Assembly: GCF_001277345.1 (NCBI RefSeq)
Contig: NZ_LIUT01000001.1
Span: forward strand, 3,384,465 to 3,448,464
Direction of reading: 5' to 3'
Length of the DNA: 64,000 bases
From: Paenibacillus solani
GTDB taxonomy: Bacteria; Bacillota; Bacilli; Paenibacillales; Paenibacillaceae
Under the pieces are notes generated by a model. The model was not told where the DNA came from and searched no databases. It was given only the letters and a program-made list of their open reading frames with translations. Position 1 is the first letter of the stretch, and each line of letters opens with the position of its first letter. The translations under genes and the position numbers were made by a program. Positions 18,860 to 28,061 of the stretch are shown one piece after another.

Positions 18860-20512
18860 TTATTTTGAAAGATTTAGCCGTGCGTCCTGGTTCTGCACCG
18901 CGAGCTCCCGCAGCTGCTTTTTGCTTACTTTGCCGACCCCCGTGTGGGGGAAGGAATCCATAAATCCCACCCGATCCGGGATTTTGTATGCTGCGAGCCC
19001 TCTATTTCTGAGAAACATCTTCAGCTCATTGCCACTAACCGCGCCATTATGAACGATAACGAAGGCGCAGGACCGCTCGCCCAGATACTCGTCCGGCATG
19101 GCGACCACGGCAGCATCGTGCACGCTGGGATGGGCAAGCAGATGGTTTTCGACCTCTTCGGCCGCAATCTTGTCGCCCCCGCGGTTGATTTGATCCTTGG
19201 AACGGCCTTCGATCACCAGATATCCTGAAGGCGTCAAGCTGGCCAGATCGCCCGTACGATAGAAGCCGTCCGTGGTAAAAGCCTTTTCGTTATGCTTGTC
19301 CGCTTTATAGTAGCCGCGAATCGTATAAGGCCCCCTTGTCAGCAATTCCCCGACTTCGCCAGGGGCTACCTCGACGTCGTCCTCATCGACCAGCCTCACT
19401 TCATCGTACGGAGACATGGGCCGCCCCTGCGTAAACACCGTTATGTCTTCGGGGTCATCCAGCCGGGTATAGTTCACCAAGCCTTCCGCCATCCCGTACA
19501 CTTGCTGCAGCTTACATCCCAGCACCATTTGCACGCGTTTGGCCGCCTCCGCACTGAATTTGGCTCCGCCTACCTGCAGCACTTGCAGATTGGAGAGATC
19601 TTCGGAACGAGTTGGAGCCGCTTCAAGCCAAATCAAGGCCAGGGGCGGAACGACCGCTGCTATCGTGACGTACTCGGAGGCGATCAGCGGAAATGCTGTT
19701 TCCGGACTCCCTGACCGGGCAAGTACAACTCTTCCTCCGGCATACAGCGTCCCCAACACGCCCGGAGAGCTAAGCGGGAAATTATGCGCGACGGGCAATA
19801 CCGCCAAATAAACGCTATCCTTATCCAGCGAGCAGATTTCGGCGCTCATGCGCAAGCTGTAAATATAGTCGTCATGCGTGCGGGGAATGAGCTTCGGCAG
19901 TCCGGTCGTCCCGCCCGACAGCTGGAGAAATGCGACATCGCCGGGTTCAGGGCCTTCCGCATCTGATCCGTATGAAGAGCACTCCGAATCATCAAGGTAC
20001 AAATCGTCCAGAGATACAAACGTCTCTTGGCCCGGGTCCCCAGCTACGATGACATGGCGGAGGGAAGGAACCGATGCCTGAACCTGAGCTGCCAGGTCCC
20101 GATAATCGAAGCCCGAATCCATATCCGGAATGATATACGCGGCGGCTTCGCTGAAGCCGCACAGATAGACGATTTCGTTCCGGCGGTGAACGGGCAGGGC
20201 GAAGACGGGAAGCGCCCCGATGCGGAACAGCGCGAATATCGTATCAAAAAATGAAGCAATGTTCGGCAGCTGAACGATAACCCGTTCCTGTGCCTTAATG
20301 CCGAGCTTAAGAAATCCCGCGGCCAATCGATCCACCCGATTGTCCAGCTCGGCGTAGCTTATGTGCTTGTCGCCGCATACGACCGCAACCCGTTCCCCGA
20401 ACGCTGCAGCCCGTTTCCGCAAGAGCTCTCCAAAGGTTTCGCCCTGCCAGCAACCTGCCTCCCGGTAGCGTGCGGCAAATTCCTCCGGCCAAGCCTTACA
20501 ACCTGCCAACAT
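18860..20512 (-). CDS. dhbE: 2,3-dihydroxybenzoate-AMP ligase
   Basis: A 550-residue stand-alone adenylation enzyme of the ANL superfamily. The phosphate-binding loop SGGTTGLPK is near residues 199-208, further core motifs include YRTGDLA, and the C-terminal GVGKVSKK carries the conserved lysine. It activates 2,3-dihydroxybenzoate as an adenylate and loads it on the carrier domain of DhbB. It begins three bases after the dhbC stop codon, and its GAGGAGG ribosome-binding site overlaps the end of dhbC. Length matches EntE/DhbE enzymes. Confidence 0.95.
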   Translation of the reverse strand: MLAGCKAWPEEFAARYREAGCWQGETFGELLRKRAAAFGERVAVVCGDKHISYAELDNRVDRLAAGFLKLGIKAQERVIVQLPNIASFFDTIFALFRIGALPVFALPVHRRNEIVYLCGFSEAAAYIIPDMDSGFDYRDLAAQVQASVPSLRHVIVAGDPGQETFVSLDDLYLDDSECSSYGSDAEGPEPGDVAFLQLSGGTTGLPKLIPRTHDDYIYSLRMSAEICSLDKDSVYLAVLPVAHNFPLSSPGVLGTLYAGGRVVLARSGSPETAFPLIASEYVTIAAVVPPLALIWLEAAPTRSEDLSNLQVLQVGGAKFSAEAAKRVQMVLGCKLQQVYGMAEGLVNYTRLDDPEDITVFTQGRPMSPYDEVRLVDEDDVEVAPGEVGELLTRGPYTIRGYYKADKHNEKAFTTDGFYRTGDLASLTPSGYLVIEGRSKDQINRGGDKIAAEEVENHLLAHPSVHDAAVVAMPDEYLGERSCAFVIVHNGAVSGNELKMFLRNRGLAAYKIPDRVGFMDSFPHTGVGKVSKKQLRELAVQNQDARLNLSK

Positions 20513-20515
20513 TCC

Positions 20516-21757
20516 TCATTCCTCCTCCAACATCGTTGTTTGTTGTTCATTCAACCCCATCGCGGCCAGAATCGTGCGGAATTTGGCCGAAGTCTCGGCC
20601 AGCTCCGCTTGCGCTATGGAGCCAGTCACGATTCCTGCCCCTGCAAATACCCGCAGTAAGGTTCCTTCCGTTTCCGCGCAGCGAATCGTCACCGCCCACT
20701 CGCCGTCACCGTTAGCATCCGACCAACCGACGGCTCCCGAGTAGAAGCCGCGATCGAACGGCTCGATCTCTTGTATGGCATCCCGGGCCGCATCGGTCGG
20801 CGTGCCGCAGATTGCCGGCGTCGGATGCATGGCCAGAGCAAGCTCCATTGATGTTACCGATTCATCCTTTAGGACGCCGTTAATTTCGGTGGATAGATGC
20901 CACATAGCTTTGGTCTGTATGAGCGAAGGTTCGGCAGGAACCTCCAGCTTTCTGCAATAAGGCTGCAAGGCCGATGCCACGGCATCGATAACGATGGCAT
21001 GCTCATATCGGTCTTTGGCCGATGACAGCAGGGCTGCCGCCCGCCGCTGATCTTCAGCGGGATCGGCGCTTCGCGCCGCAGAGCCTGCCAATGGATTTCC
21101 TTTGATCCGCGAACCCTTCTTCGTAATGAGCAGCTCGGGGCTTGCGCCAAACAGCGTCCGGGTGGATGCAACGGCATCCGGGCTTGAAGCGTGGGACAAT
21201 TTGGGTGCCAACGGTACGGCAAACGTATAGCCATGGGAGTGATGATAAGCTAAATGAGTCAATATGTGTGGAATGGACAGAGCATGAGGAAGCGTGATAT
21301 CCAGCGTTCGGGAAAGCACCGCTTTATGGAGTTTATTTTGAGAAATGAGGTCCAGCAGCCGGTTCACGCCTTCCTTGAACACCGTCGGCTCAGGAACGGA
21401 AAGCACCTTGTAACTGGAAATTCGGGGCATTTCCGGAGCCCCTTCAGAGAATAGAAGGGAGTCGTGCCACTGGGCCGAAAGCGGAATAAACAGACTGGCC
21501 GGTTTTTGAATATCAAAAGGTATGGCGCCGACAACAACGGCATCCGGCCGTCCCGCTTGCTTCGCGTATTCCAGCAATTCACGGACGCGTTCCGGCAGCG
21601 ATCTGTGCCCGGTCCCCACGGGAACCGGCAATCTTGAGTACTCTCCATGGGTTAACAGCGTCTTGCGCGGGGATGAGAAGAAGAAAGACGAACCGACCTG
21701 GTATTGTTCCATAAGTTGCGCAGCCTCCGCTGCGGTTGGAGCATCATAGTGTAACAT
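20516..21757 (-). CDS. dhbC: Isochorismate synthase
   Basis: A 413-residue chorismate-utilising enzyme of the MenF/EntC/DhbC family, recognisable from C-terminal motifs such as KGNPLAGSAAR, HPTPAICGTP and the EIEPFDRGFYSGAVGW region. It converts chorismate to isochorismate, the first committed step to dihydroxybenzoate. Its place between dhbA and dhbE supports siderophore rather than menaquinone use. A 75-base spacer separates it from dhbA, and I see no second Fur box or clear terminator there, so it should be read from the upstream promoter. Confidence 0.95.
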   Translation of the reverse strand: MLHYDAPTAAEAAQLMEQYQVGSSFFFSSPRKTLLTHGEYSRLPVPVGTGHRSLPERVRELLEYAKQAGRPDAVVVGAIPFDIQKPASLFIPLSAQWHDSLLFSEGAPEMPRISSYKVLSVPEPTVFKEGVNRLLDLISQNKLHKAVLSRTLDITLPHALSIPHILTHLAYHHSHGYTFAVPLAPKLSHASSPDAVASTRTLFGASPELLITKKGSRIKGNPLAGSAARSADPAEDQRRAAALLSSAKDRYEHAIVIDAVASALQPYCRKLEVPAEPSLIQTKAMWHLSTEINGVLKDESVTSMELALAMHPTPAICGTPTDAARDAIQEIEPFDRGFYSGAVGWSDANGDGEWAVTIRCAETEGTLLRVFAGAGIVTGSIAQAELAETSAKFRTILAAMGLNEQQTTMLEEE

Positions 21758-21832
21758 TTCAGTCTCCTCTCTGCTTATGAGCCTACCTAGTATATTGAAT
21801 TTAGAAAATCAAGCATGAAAATCCGAAAATGC

Positions 21833-22618
21833 TCAGCATCCCAACGTCGCGCCGCCATCCACGCATACGTCCTGCATCGTCATGTGCCCGGCCCGATCGG
21901 ATACGAGGAAAACGACCGCATCAGCAATGTCCGAAGGGAGCGCGATTTTGCCAAGCGGTATGCCGAGGCGGAAGGAGTCCGGCGCCCCCTCGATAATGGA
22001 CCTTGCACCATGATCATCCTTCCATAACAAACGCTGCATTTCGGTATCCGTAGAGCCGGGGGAAACCACGTTACAACGGATATGATGGCGGGCATATTCG
22101 AGCCCCAGGCATTTCGTAAACATCGTGGACGCCGCCTTGGATGCGGCATAGGCCGACATCTGCGACCGCGGAACTTTTGACGCATTCGATCCTACCGTCA
22201 CGATAACTCCGGAATGACGGCTCGCCATGCGCCTTACGACGGAGCGTGACGTGTAGAATACGCCGTGGGTATTGACGTTGAAGTGGGCCTGCCAATCCTC
22301 GTCGGTAAGCGACTCGACTCCACCGACCCGCAGCACTCCCGCAACGTTGACGAGAATCTCGATTGGTCCGAGTTCATCCTCAATCCGCTCGACCATCGCT
22401 TCAACCTCGGCACTGCGGCTCACATCCGCCTTGTAAGCCGCGGCATGAACACCTGAGCCGGATAGGTCGGCCGCAACGCGGAGCAGCTCGGCTTCCTTCC
22501 GGTCGCAGGCCGCTACAACGGCTCCTTGCCGGGCAAGGGCCCGTGCCACCGCTTCGCCTATTCCTTGGGCGGCACCGGTCACGAGCGCTACTTTCCCTCT
22601 AATACCTGTGCTTTCCAT
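21833..22618 (-). CDS. dhbA: 2,3-dihydro-2,3-dihydroxybenzoate dehydrogenase
   Basis: A 261-residue short-chain dehydrogenase. The NAD-binding glycine motif TGAAQGIG is at residues 14-21 and the YxxxK catalytic pair (YAASK) is near residue 154. It oxidises 2,3-dihydro-2,3-dihydroxybenzoate to 2,3-dihydroxybenzoate. The start is an ATG inside the 3' end of the esterase gene (31-base overlap), preceded by AAGGAG at 22629-22634, so the overlap is real rather than an artefact of a long ORF. Confidence 0.95.
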   Translation of the reverse strand: MESTGIRGKVALVTGAAQGIGEAVARALARQGAVVAACDRKEAELLRVAADLSGSGVHAAAYKADVSRSAEVEAMVERIEDELGPIEILVNVAGVLRVGGVESLTDEDWQAHFNVNTHGVFYTSRSVVRRMASRHSGVIVTVGSNASKVPRSQMSAYAASKAASTMFTKCLGLEYARHHIRCNVVSPGSTDTEMQRLLWKDDHGARSIIEGAPDSFRLGIPLGKIALPSDIADAVVFLVSDRAGHMTMQDVCVDGGATLGC

Positions 22619-23472
22619 TGGTGATCATCTCCTTCGTGTTCAGGGTGAAGGGCAAATCGTAATGCTTTGCTGATGAGGACTGGCAGCACGGATAGATGCC
22701 CTTCGCCCTCAAACTCCTTGAATTCGGCATACATGCCATATTCGGACAGAACAGCCAGACGCTTGGCGAGCTCAGATGCACTGATGGAATTGCCGGTGAC
22801 ATGGGACCTCTCGAGCTCTCCCGCGCCAAGCAGCAGCCGAACAGGATAAGGTCTTTCCTTCATCTGATCGGCATAGTTCTGCTCCAGCCCCCCTAAATAC
22901 TCCGGATTCCAGTGGATAGAAGGGCTGCCCGCGATGTAACACGAGAACGATCGCGGTTTGCTGAACATGGCATAGAGCGTGAACAGCCCGCCAAGGGAAT
23001 GGCCGAATATCGTCTGGCGATGCCGGTCAATGTTGAACTCGCCCTCGATCTGCGGTTTCAGCTCCTCCTCAATAAATTGCAAAAACTCAGCCGCTCCCCC
23101 CTGCTCCGGCACGGAATCCCCGTCCAGCTTGTTCCTGAACTTCGTGTTCGGATAGGGCGTGTAATCATAGAACCGGTCCGAAGCATACTGTCCCTCCGTC
23201 TCGTAACCGATGCCGACAACGACAGCCGGCAATATCCCGGTTTTGTCCGGCCTGTGGCACTGCAGGCGCAGCGTCTCGACCATCGTGTGAAACACGCTGT
23301 TGCCGTCCAGTAAATAGATGACCGGATATCCGGACGGCGGGGCCGGTCCCGTCGGCTGTGCCGTTATGATTCGATAGCGGCGCCCGCCCCTCGAGTGCAT
23401 CACCCAATGCTCCGCACGGGCCAGCATCACGCTGCGCCTCATCATGTCAACGGAAGTCGTATGATGGCTCAT
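22588..23472 (-). CDS. besA: Ferric siderophore (bacillibactin) esterase
   Basis: A 294-residue alpha/beta-hydrolase of the putative esterase (Fes/IroE/BesA) family. The nucleophile elbow is GHSLGG near residue 159 and YLLDGNSVFH lies in the N-terminal third. Related enzymes cut the trilactone ring of ferric enterobactin or bacillibactin to release iron. No signal peptide is visible, so it is cytoplasmic, like BesA. Its position between the binding lipoprotein (9-base gap) and dhbA supports this role. The gene symbol is by analogy; related family members act on other esters. Confidence 0.82.
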   Translation of the reverse strand: MSHHTTSVDMMRRSVMLARAEHWVMHSRGGRRYRIITAQPTGPAPPSGYPVIYLLDGNSVFHTMVETLRLQCHRPDKTGILPAVVVGIGYETEGQYASDRFYDYTPYPNTKFRNKLDGDSVPEQGGAAEFLQFIEEELKPQIEGEFNIDRHRQTIFGHSLGGLFTLYAMFSKPRSFSCYIAGSPSIHWNPEYLGGLEQNYADQMKERPYPVRLLLGAGELERSHVTGNSISASELAKRLAVLSEYGMYAEFKEFEGEGHLSVLPVLISKALRFALHPEHEGDDHQWKAQVLEGK

Positions 23473-23481
23473 ATGTTCCCC

Positions 23482-24552
23482 CTATTGACCCGTAATGGAG
23501 CGAACGACATCATCCACGATTTTCTCGTAGGCGATCAGGCCGCTTCCCAGCCAGTATTCGTTATCGGTTTCATAGACCTGTCCGTTCTTGACAGCGGGAA
23601 TGCCTTTCCAGATCGGGCTTTCCGTCATTTCCTTCATGCGTTCCGTTCCTTGATCATAGGCGTTAATGACAAATATATAGTCCGCATCAAGCTGCGGGAG
23701 TATTTCCAGCGAAATATTAGCTGCATTCTCGTTCTCGACCAGCTTGGACTTGCCTAGTCCCAGATCCTGATGGATGACATATCCGCATAGGTAATTTCCG
23801 CCCATCAAACTGACGCCTCTAGGTGCGAAACGAATGATGGCAACGTTCTTGTCCCCCACCACGGAACTCAGCTTCGCCTTCGCTTCGCTTGCTTTTTGCT
23901 GATAATTATTCAAGGCGGTCTCAGCTTCCGACGCTTTCCCAAGCAGATCGCCCAAGGTGGTCAGCGATTTCTCGACATTCCCGGAAGCATTTTTGAACAC
24001 ATACGTTGGCGCGATTTTGGCATATTTCTCATAGGTGCCGTCCGCAGCGTAAGTCTCGGTGTGTAGCACGATAAGATCCGGTTCGTAGGACATCAGGGCC
24101 TCAGGCGAAGGCAAGCCTCCTGAAAAATCGATCAGGGGAATGCCGTCCAGCTCCTCCTGCAAATAAGAGTGTCCCTGCTTGCCGTTGGCCCATTGGGCAA
24201 CGGGCTTCACGCCGAGCTTCAGCAATGAATCTTCCATGTTCGGCGCAAATACCTTGCTCACCTCGGCCGGAATCTTTACTTCGTGTCCGAGCTCATCCGT
24301 TACCGTACGTCCCTCTTTCGTCGACGTCTCCTCACGGTTCGCCCCTGGTTCCTCCGACGACGTTTGGCTGCTCTCTGCTTTGCCGGACGTCTCCACCGCT
24401 GCGGTCTTCGCTGCCTCCTGATCGCCGCCAGACGCTTCGGTCTCCGCCTTGCCTCCGCAGCCTGACAGCAAGCCTATGATGATGGCACAGCACGCAAGTG
24501 CCGCTATGTTGATCCTCCAAATTCTCTTTCCACGATTGAAACGTTTAGCCAC
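23482..24552 (-). CDS. Ferric-siderophore ABC transporter binding lipoprotein
   Basis: A 356-residue substrate-binding lipoprotein. Residues 1-31 form a signal peptide ending in the lipobox LLSGC with Cys32 as lipid anchor. An Ala/Ser/Glu-rich linker covers roughly 33-85, and the rest is a periplasmic-binding-protein fold of the iron-siderophore class (VTDELGHEVKIPAEV opening, similar to FeuA and FhuD-type proteins). The start is GTG behind AGGAGGAG. A Fur box sits just upstream. No permease or ATPase gene is adjacent, so the lipoprotein must work with membrane components encoded elsewhere. Confidence 0.88.
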   Translation of the reverse strand: MAKRFNRGKRIWRINIAALACCAIIIGLLSGCGGKAETEASGGDQEAAKTAAVETSGKAESSQTSSEEPGANREETSTKEGRTVTDELGHEVKIPAEVSKVFAPNMEDSLLKLGVKPVAQWANGKQGHSYLQEELDGIPLIDFSGGLPSPEALMSYEPDLIVLHTETYAADGTYEKYAKIAPTYVFKNASGNVEKSLTTLGDLLGKASEAETALNNYQQKASEAKAKLSSVVGDKNVAIIRFAPRGVSLMGGNYLCGYVIHQDLGLGKSKLVENENAANISLEILPQLDADYIFVINAYDQGTERMKEMTESPIWKGIPAVKNGQVYETDNEYWLGSGLIAYEKIVDDVVRSITGQ

Positions 24553-24568
24553 AATGTATCTCCTCCTG

Positions 24569-24583
24569 TGATAATGATTCTCA
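24569..24583. promoter_or_regulatory. Fur box upstream of the lipoprotein gene
   Basis: The 15 bases TGATAATGATTCTCA match the 7-1-7 Fur consensus TGATAATNATTATCA at 13 of the 14 defined positions. They lie 17 bases upstream of the GTG start, next to the ribosome-binding site, and should repress the esterase-dhb operon when iron is plentiful. Confidence 0.85.
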
Positions 24584-24600
24584 ATTAAGACGAGTATATA

Positions 24601-25815
24601 TTACGTAGCAAACGATTCACCATGGCTTTTATCCAGAACTCCTTTTGGACTATCTCCTGTGAACAGAAGCATCGCCTCGTCCAGCATTCTCGTCACGGCA
24701 AGCGCGGAGTATTCGAACCAAGGATCGGACGAGATCGTGTAGACCCTTCCTTGAGCGACGGCTCGAAGCCTATGCCACTCGGCGGAATGCTGGAGCGCGA
24801 GCCAATAGCGCCGCGATGCGGCTTCCGGGCATACTGCGATCAGAATTCGGTCCGGATCGCATTGCAGCAAATCATCCAGCGTTATTTGCTGATTCCGGCT
24901 GGTATGGGATCGGCAAGCTCGCTTGATATGCAAATCCTGAAACAGCACTTCCTCAAGCCCCCGGTTACCGTAGAAATAGAGATTTTGCCCATATATCCGC
25001 AGCGCGGCAACACGATCATTCCCCACCACTTCCTGCATTCGCGAGCGTGCATGCGCCACTTTCCGCTCATACTGCCCGATCCAGGATTGTGCCTGTTCTT
25101 CCTTGTTCAGGAATGCCGCGATCATCTCCAGCTGCTCCCTCCACCCTGCATGGGACGGAACAATGAAGGTGGGGGCAATAGGCTCCAGCTTGGCGATTTC
25201 CTCTTCACCGAGATGATCCATGCCGATAATGACGTCGGGTTTGGCGCGGAACAGCTGCTCGATATTCTCCTCAAAACGGCTGTCCGGATAAGGGTTCGTC
25301 AATTTCAAGCGGGACTTGATCTCCGAGTTGTAGGCATTGTAATAAAACGGGGTCCACTTCGCATCTAGCGGCGCGGCCGCTGGAATGACGTTCAGCGCTA
25401 CCAGCTGCCCGATGATCGCAGAAGAACAGGCCGCGATCAGCTGCCTCGAATTTCGAACATATTCCGACGGCGACATGCCCACCTTCTTTTTAAAAATCCG
25501 GCTGAAATAGAACTCGTCCTTATATCCAACCTTCTGTGCGATATCCCGAAGCCGATCGTCTGATTCGGCCAAGTAACGCTTGGCGTGATTCATACGAACA
25601 TGCGTCAGGTAATCAATCGTGGTCTGGCCGAATGTTTTCTTGAACAGGTCCACGAAATACTTGGGACATATATTAGCCATTCCCGCCAGTTGGCCAATGG
25701 TTAACGCCTCCTGATAATGGCTGTCGATGTACTCCTTGATCTCCACCAGGCTGGTTTTTCCGCTACGATCCGAATCCGATGCGCTATCTATGTTCAGCTT
25801 TTCCTCCGTACGCAT
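24601..25815 (-). CDS. btr: AraC-family siderophore-sensing activator (Btr-like)
   Basis: A 404-residue protein with an AraC-type DNA-binding domain first (about residues 15-115, two helix-turn-helix units ending in KKKVGMSPSEYVRNSR) followed by a substrate-binding-protein-like domain (about 125-395) without a signal peptide. The pairing is that of Btr, which senses ferric bacillibactin in the cytoplasm and activates uptake genes, though this version is shorter at the N terminus than I recall for the B. subtilis protein. I chose ATG at 25815 because a perfect AGGAGG lies just upstream; an in-frame TTG at 25866 lacks one. A Fur box covers its promoter, so iron shuts it off. Confidence 0.9.
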   Translation of the reverse strand: MRTEEKLNIDSASDSDRSGKTSLVEIKEYIDSHYQEALTIGQLAGMANICPKYFVDLFKKTFGQTTIDYLTHVRMNHAKRYLAESDDRLRDIAQKVGYKDEFYFSRIFKKKVGMSPSEYVRNSRQLIAACSSAIIGQLVALNVIPAAAPLDAKWTPFYYNAYNSEIKSRLKLTNPYPDSRFEENIEQLFRAKPDVIIGMDHLGEEEIAKLEPIAPTFIVPSHAGWREQLEMIAAFLNKEEQAQSWIGQYERKVAHARSRMQEVVGNDRVAALRIYGQNLYFYGNRGLEEVLFQDLHIKRACRSHTSRNQQITLDDLLQCDPDRILIAVCPEAASRRYWLALQHSAEWHRLRAVAQGRVYTISSDPWFEYSALAVTRMLDEAMLLFTGDSPKGVLDKSHGESFAT

Positions 25816-25870
25816 GAGTTGCCTCCTTTTTCGATAAAACGATATGCAGGCGTGTTTCCGCTTCAATAAC

Positions 25871-25926
25871 TGATAATGATTATCATTTTCATTGATAAAA
25901 ATAGCATGCCGATTCTATCGTGTCAA
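25871..25926 (-). promoter_or_regulatory. Fur-regulated sigma-A promoter of btr
   Basis: On the minus strand a consensus -35 TTGACA (25921-25926), a 17-base spacer and -10 TATTTT (25898-25903) are followed by TGATAATGATTATCA at 25871-25885, an exact match to the 7-1-7 Fur consensus. The Fur box falls just downstream of the expected transcription start, a position suited to repression. Confidence 0.92.
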
Positions 25927-25995
25927 TCCAAATTTGGAAGGATATGCATGTCTTCATCTTCTTAGAGAATGCGGTTAACCGTCTCCAATTCACGC

Positions 25996-26042
25996 AAAAA
26001 ACCCGCCCTCAGGCACTTTTTTCAAGTGTCCTATGGCGGGTT
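25996..26042 (-). terminator. Terminator after the HAD phosphatase gene
   Basis: Arms AACCCGCC and GGCGGGTT plus an inner AGGCACTT/AAGTGTCCT pairing form a long hairpin, followed on the minus strand by six T. It lies 24 bases past the HAD gene stop. Confidence 0.88.
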
Positions 26043-26065
26043 CTCGCTCCTACAATATTCAATTT

Positions 26066-26872
26066 TTACGACAAGCAGTATTTCACCAGCGCCTCGTGTA
26101 CGCCGTCCTCGTTATTCGAAGCCGTTACCGCATTGGCGGCAGCCTTGACCTCGACCGGCGAATTATCCATCGCAATGCCCATGCCTGCGTAAGTAAGCAT
26201 CGTAATATCGTTGAAATAGTTGCCGATAGCCAACACCTCATCCGCTTGGTAACCTCTTTTTACAGCCAGCTGCTTTAGAGCATTTCCTTTGGACGCTTGG
26301 TTGTGCATCAGATCAATAAAAAACTCGCCGCTTCGCAGCATATTAAACGGAAGGGTCCACTTGCTCCAATCCGCGAAAACCCGATCCATATCAGCCGATT
26401 CGCCGAACACTGTGAACTTGACGACAGGGTCGGACAACTCCTCCCATGAAGGCAGATTACTTGGGAGCATTAAATAGTTCTCATACATGGATCGAACTGG
26501 GCCAGCAAGCTCCTCCACTTGGTCCACGTACATTTCGAAAGCAGTATTCACGTCAAAATGCACCCCTTGCTCGCGGCAGTAAGCCATGAAGGGTTCCAGC
26601 TCAAGCGGATCCATGCCGAATTGATGGACAATGTTATGAGTTTCCACTTCAACCGTAGCTGCGCCATTATGACTGATAACATAACCGCCAAGCCCCATGC
26701 TTTCCATAAAAGGAATCGAATTCAGCGGTCCCCGTCCTGTGCACAGGACGATTTCCACCCCTTGTTTAGCCGCTTCCATCACCGTGTTTTTCGTTTTCTC
26801 TGTAATTTCATGATCATCATTCAGCAGCGTTCCGTCAACATCAAGCGCCACCAATTTATATTTGTGAGACAT
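26066..26872 (-). CDS. Cof-type HAD phosphatase
   Basis: A 268-residue HAD-superfamily hydrolase of the Cof (IIB) class. Motif I is DVDGTLL at residues 10-16, with the nucleophile Asp. Motif IV reads GNYFND in place of the more usual GDxxND, so the first Asp of that motif is Asn; some Cof-type proteins may share this, and the remaining Asp is kept. The family dephosphorylates sugar phosphates, FMN or pyridoxal phosphate, and the substrate cannot be chosen from sequence. It stands alone with its own terminator. Confidence 0.85.
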   Translation of the reverse strand: MSHKYKLVALDVDGTLLNDDHEITEKTKNTVMEAAKQGVEIVLCTGRGPLNSIPFMESMGLGGYVISHNGAATVEVETHNIVHQFGMDPLELEPFMAYCREQGVHFDVNTAFEMYVDQVEELAGPVRSMYENYLMLPSNLPSWEELSDPVVKFTVFGESADMDRVFADWSKWTLPFNMLRSGEFFIDLMHNQASKGNALKQLAVKRGYQADEVLAIGNYFNDITMLTYAGMGIAMDNSPVEVKAAANAVTASNNEDGVHEALVKYCLS

Positions 26873-26902
26873 TCTCCATCCATCCTTTAAATAGTTATTT
26901 CT

Positions 26903-27664
26903 TTAGACTAACGATGGCCTTCCGATTAAAGCCAGTTCATCCTCTGTCAGTTCCCGATATGTACCAATCTCAAGATTCTCATCCAAACGAAGCTCACCCA
27001 TGCTGACTCTTTTGAGATACACAACTTTTTTGCCTACCGCCTCAAACATTCGCTTAACCTGATGGAATTTGCCTTCATGGATCGTCAGCGAGATGCGTGA
27101 ACACACTAGCCCGTCACCTTGTTCTTCATCAGAATGAATCACCAGCTCTCCGGGCAATGTATGATACCCGTCGTCCAATGTGACTCCCTCAGCGAACGAC
27201 CGCACATCATCTTCGCTTACACGACCCTCTACAATCGCTTCATAGGTTTTGGGGATATGCTTCCGGGGCGACAGCAGCTCATGAGCCAACTTGCCATCGT
27301 TCGTAAGCAGCAGTAATCCTTCCGTGTCTTTATCCAGTCTGCCCACCGGAAACGGCTCGAAGACAAGATGCTCCGCATCCAGGAGATCCAGCACCGTACG
27401 ATCGCGAAGATCTTCCGTCGCCGATATGACGCCCGGCGGTTTGTGCAGCATCAGATACACATACTCCCGATATTGAATCGTTTCCCCGTCGAACTCAATA
27501 ATATCTTTATAGGGATCAACATGTTTCCCCGGATCTTTAATAACCATTCCGTTGACCACGATGCTTCCTTGTTTGGCCTTTTTCTTCAATTCCGCCCGCG
27601 AGCCGAATCCCAGATTGGACAGCACCTTGTCCAGTCTTTGCGTTCTTCTTCCCCCAGTACTCAT
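26903..27664 (-). CDS. RsuA-family 16S rRNA pseudouridine synthase
   Basis: A 253-residue pseudouridine synthase with an N-terminal S4 RNA-binding domain (about residues 8-65) and a catalytic domain whose motif GRLDKDTEGLLLL holds the catalytic Asp. Among paralogues it resembles the RsuA class, which modifies 16S rRNA, but the RluB/E/F groups are close. I start at ATG 27664 because GGAGG lies just upstream; the in-frame TTG at 27682 overlaps that site. It is read towards the HAD gene, 30 bases apart, and may be co-transcribed with it. Confidence 0.85.
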   Translation of the reverse strand: MSTGGRRTQRLDKVLSNLGFGSRAELKKKAKQGSIVVNGMVIKDPGKHVDPYKDIIEFDGETIQYREYVYLMLHKPPGVISATEDLRDRTVLDLLDAEHLVFEPFPVGRLDKDTEGLLLLTNDGKLAHELLSPRKHIPKTYEAIVEGRVSEDDVRSFAEGVTLDDGYHTLPGELVIHSDEEQGDGLVCSRISLTIHEGKFHQVKRMFEAVGKKVVYLKRVSMGELRLDENLEIGTYRELTEDELALIGRPSLV

Positions 27665-28061
27665 ACTGATGACCACCTCCAATATGCCGGATATTCTATG
27701 ATATTAAACCTGATCCGGTCATCGTTCCAACCAGCCAAGGACGTTCTATACAACCTTACCACACAATCCGCCGCCTTAGCTTCCATGCTATTGATCACAT
27801 ATTTGTCCGCCCGGGACGAGACGTCATAAAATTGTCAAAACTCTCACGAGGATGCAAATGCACCCCTGCCAAAAACCATGAATGCAGACGGAACGCATCA
27901 TTAAGTACCTGCCTGTACGGAATCATAACCGTTTGAAGATGATTTTACTCGTGCGAAGAGAGACTTTCGCTTGTTCCGCTCCGACTTTTAATATTGTATA
28001 ATAAACTACATCCAAAAGGACAAGTCCTTGCTTATTATTAATCTTATGAGGGGGTGGATTA
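27665..28061. other. Divergent intergenic region
   Basis: About 400 bases between divergent genes. A TATAAT box at 27997-28002 fits the promoter of the downstream thioredoxin gene. I see no supported gene, hairpin terminator or known riboswitch in the rest. Confidence 0.6.

Noticed and set aside
27368-27829. 153-residue plus-strand frame over the pseudouridine synthase gene
   Set aside because: It is antisense to a well-supported gene and shows no family signature or ribosome-binding site.
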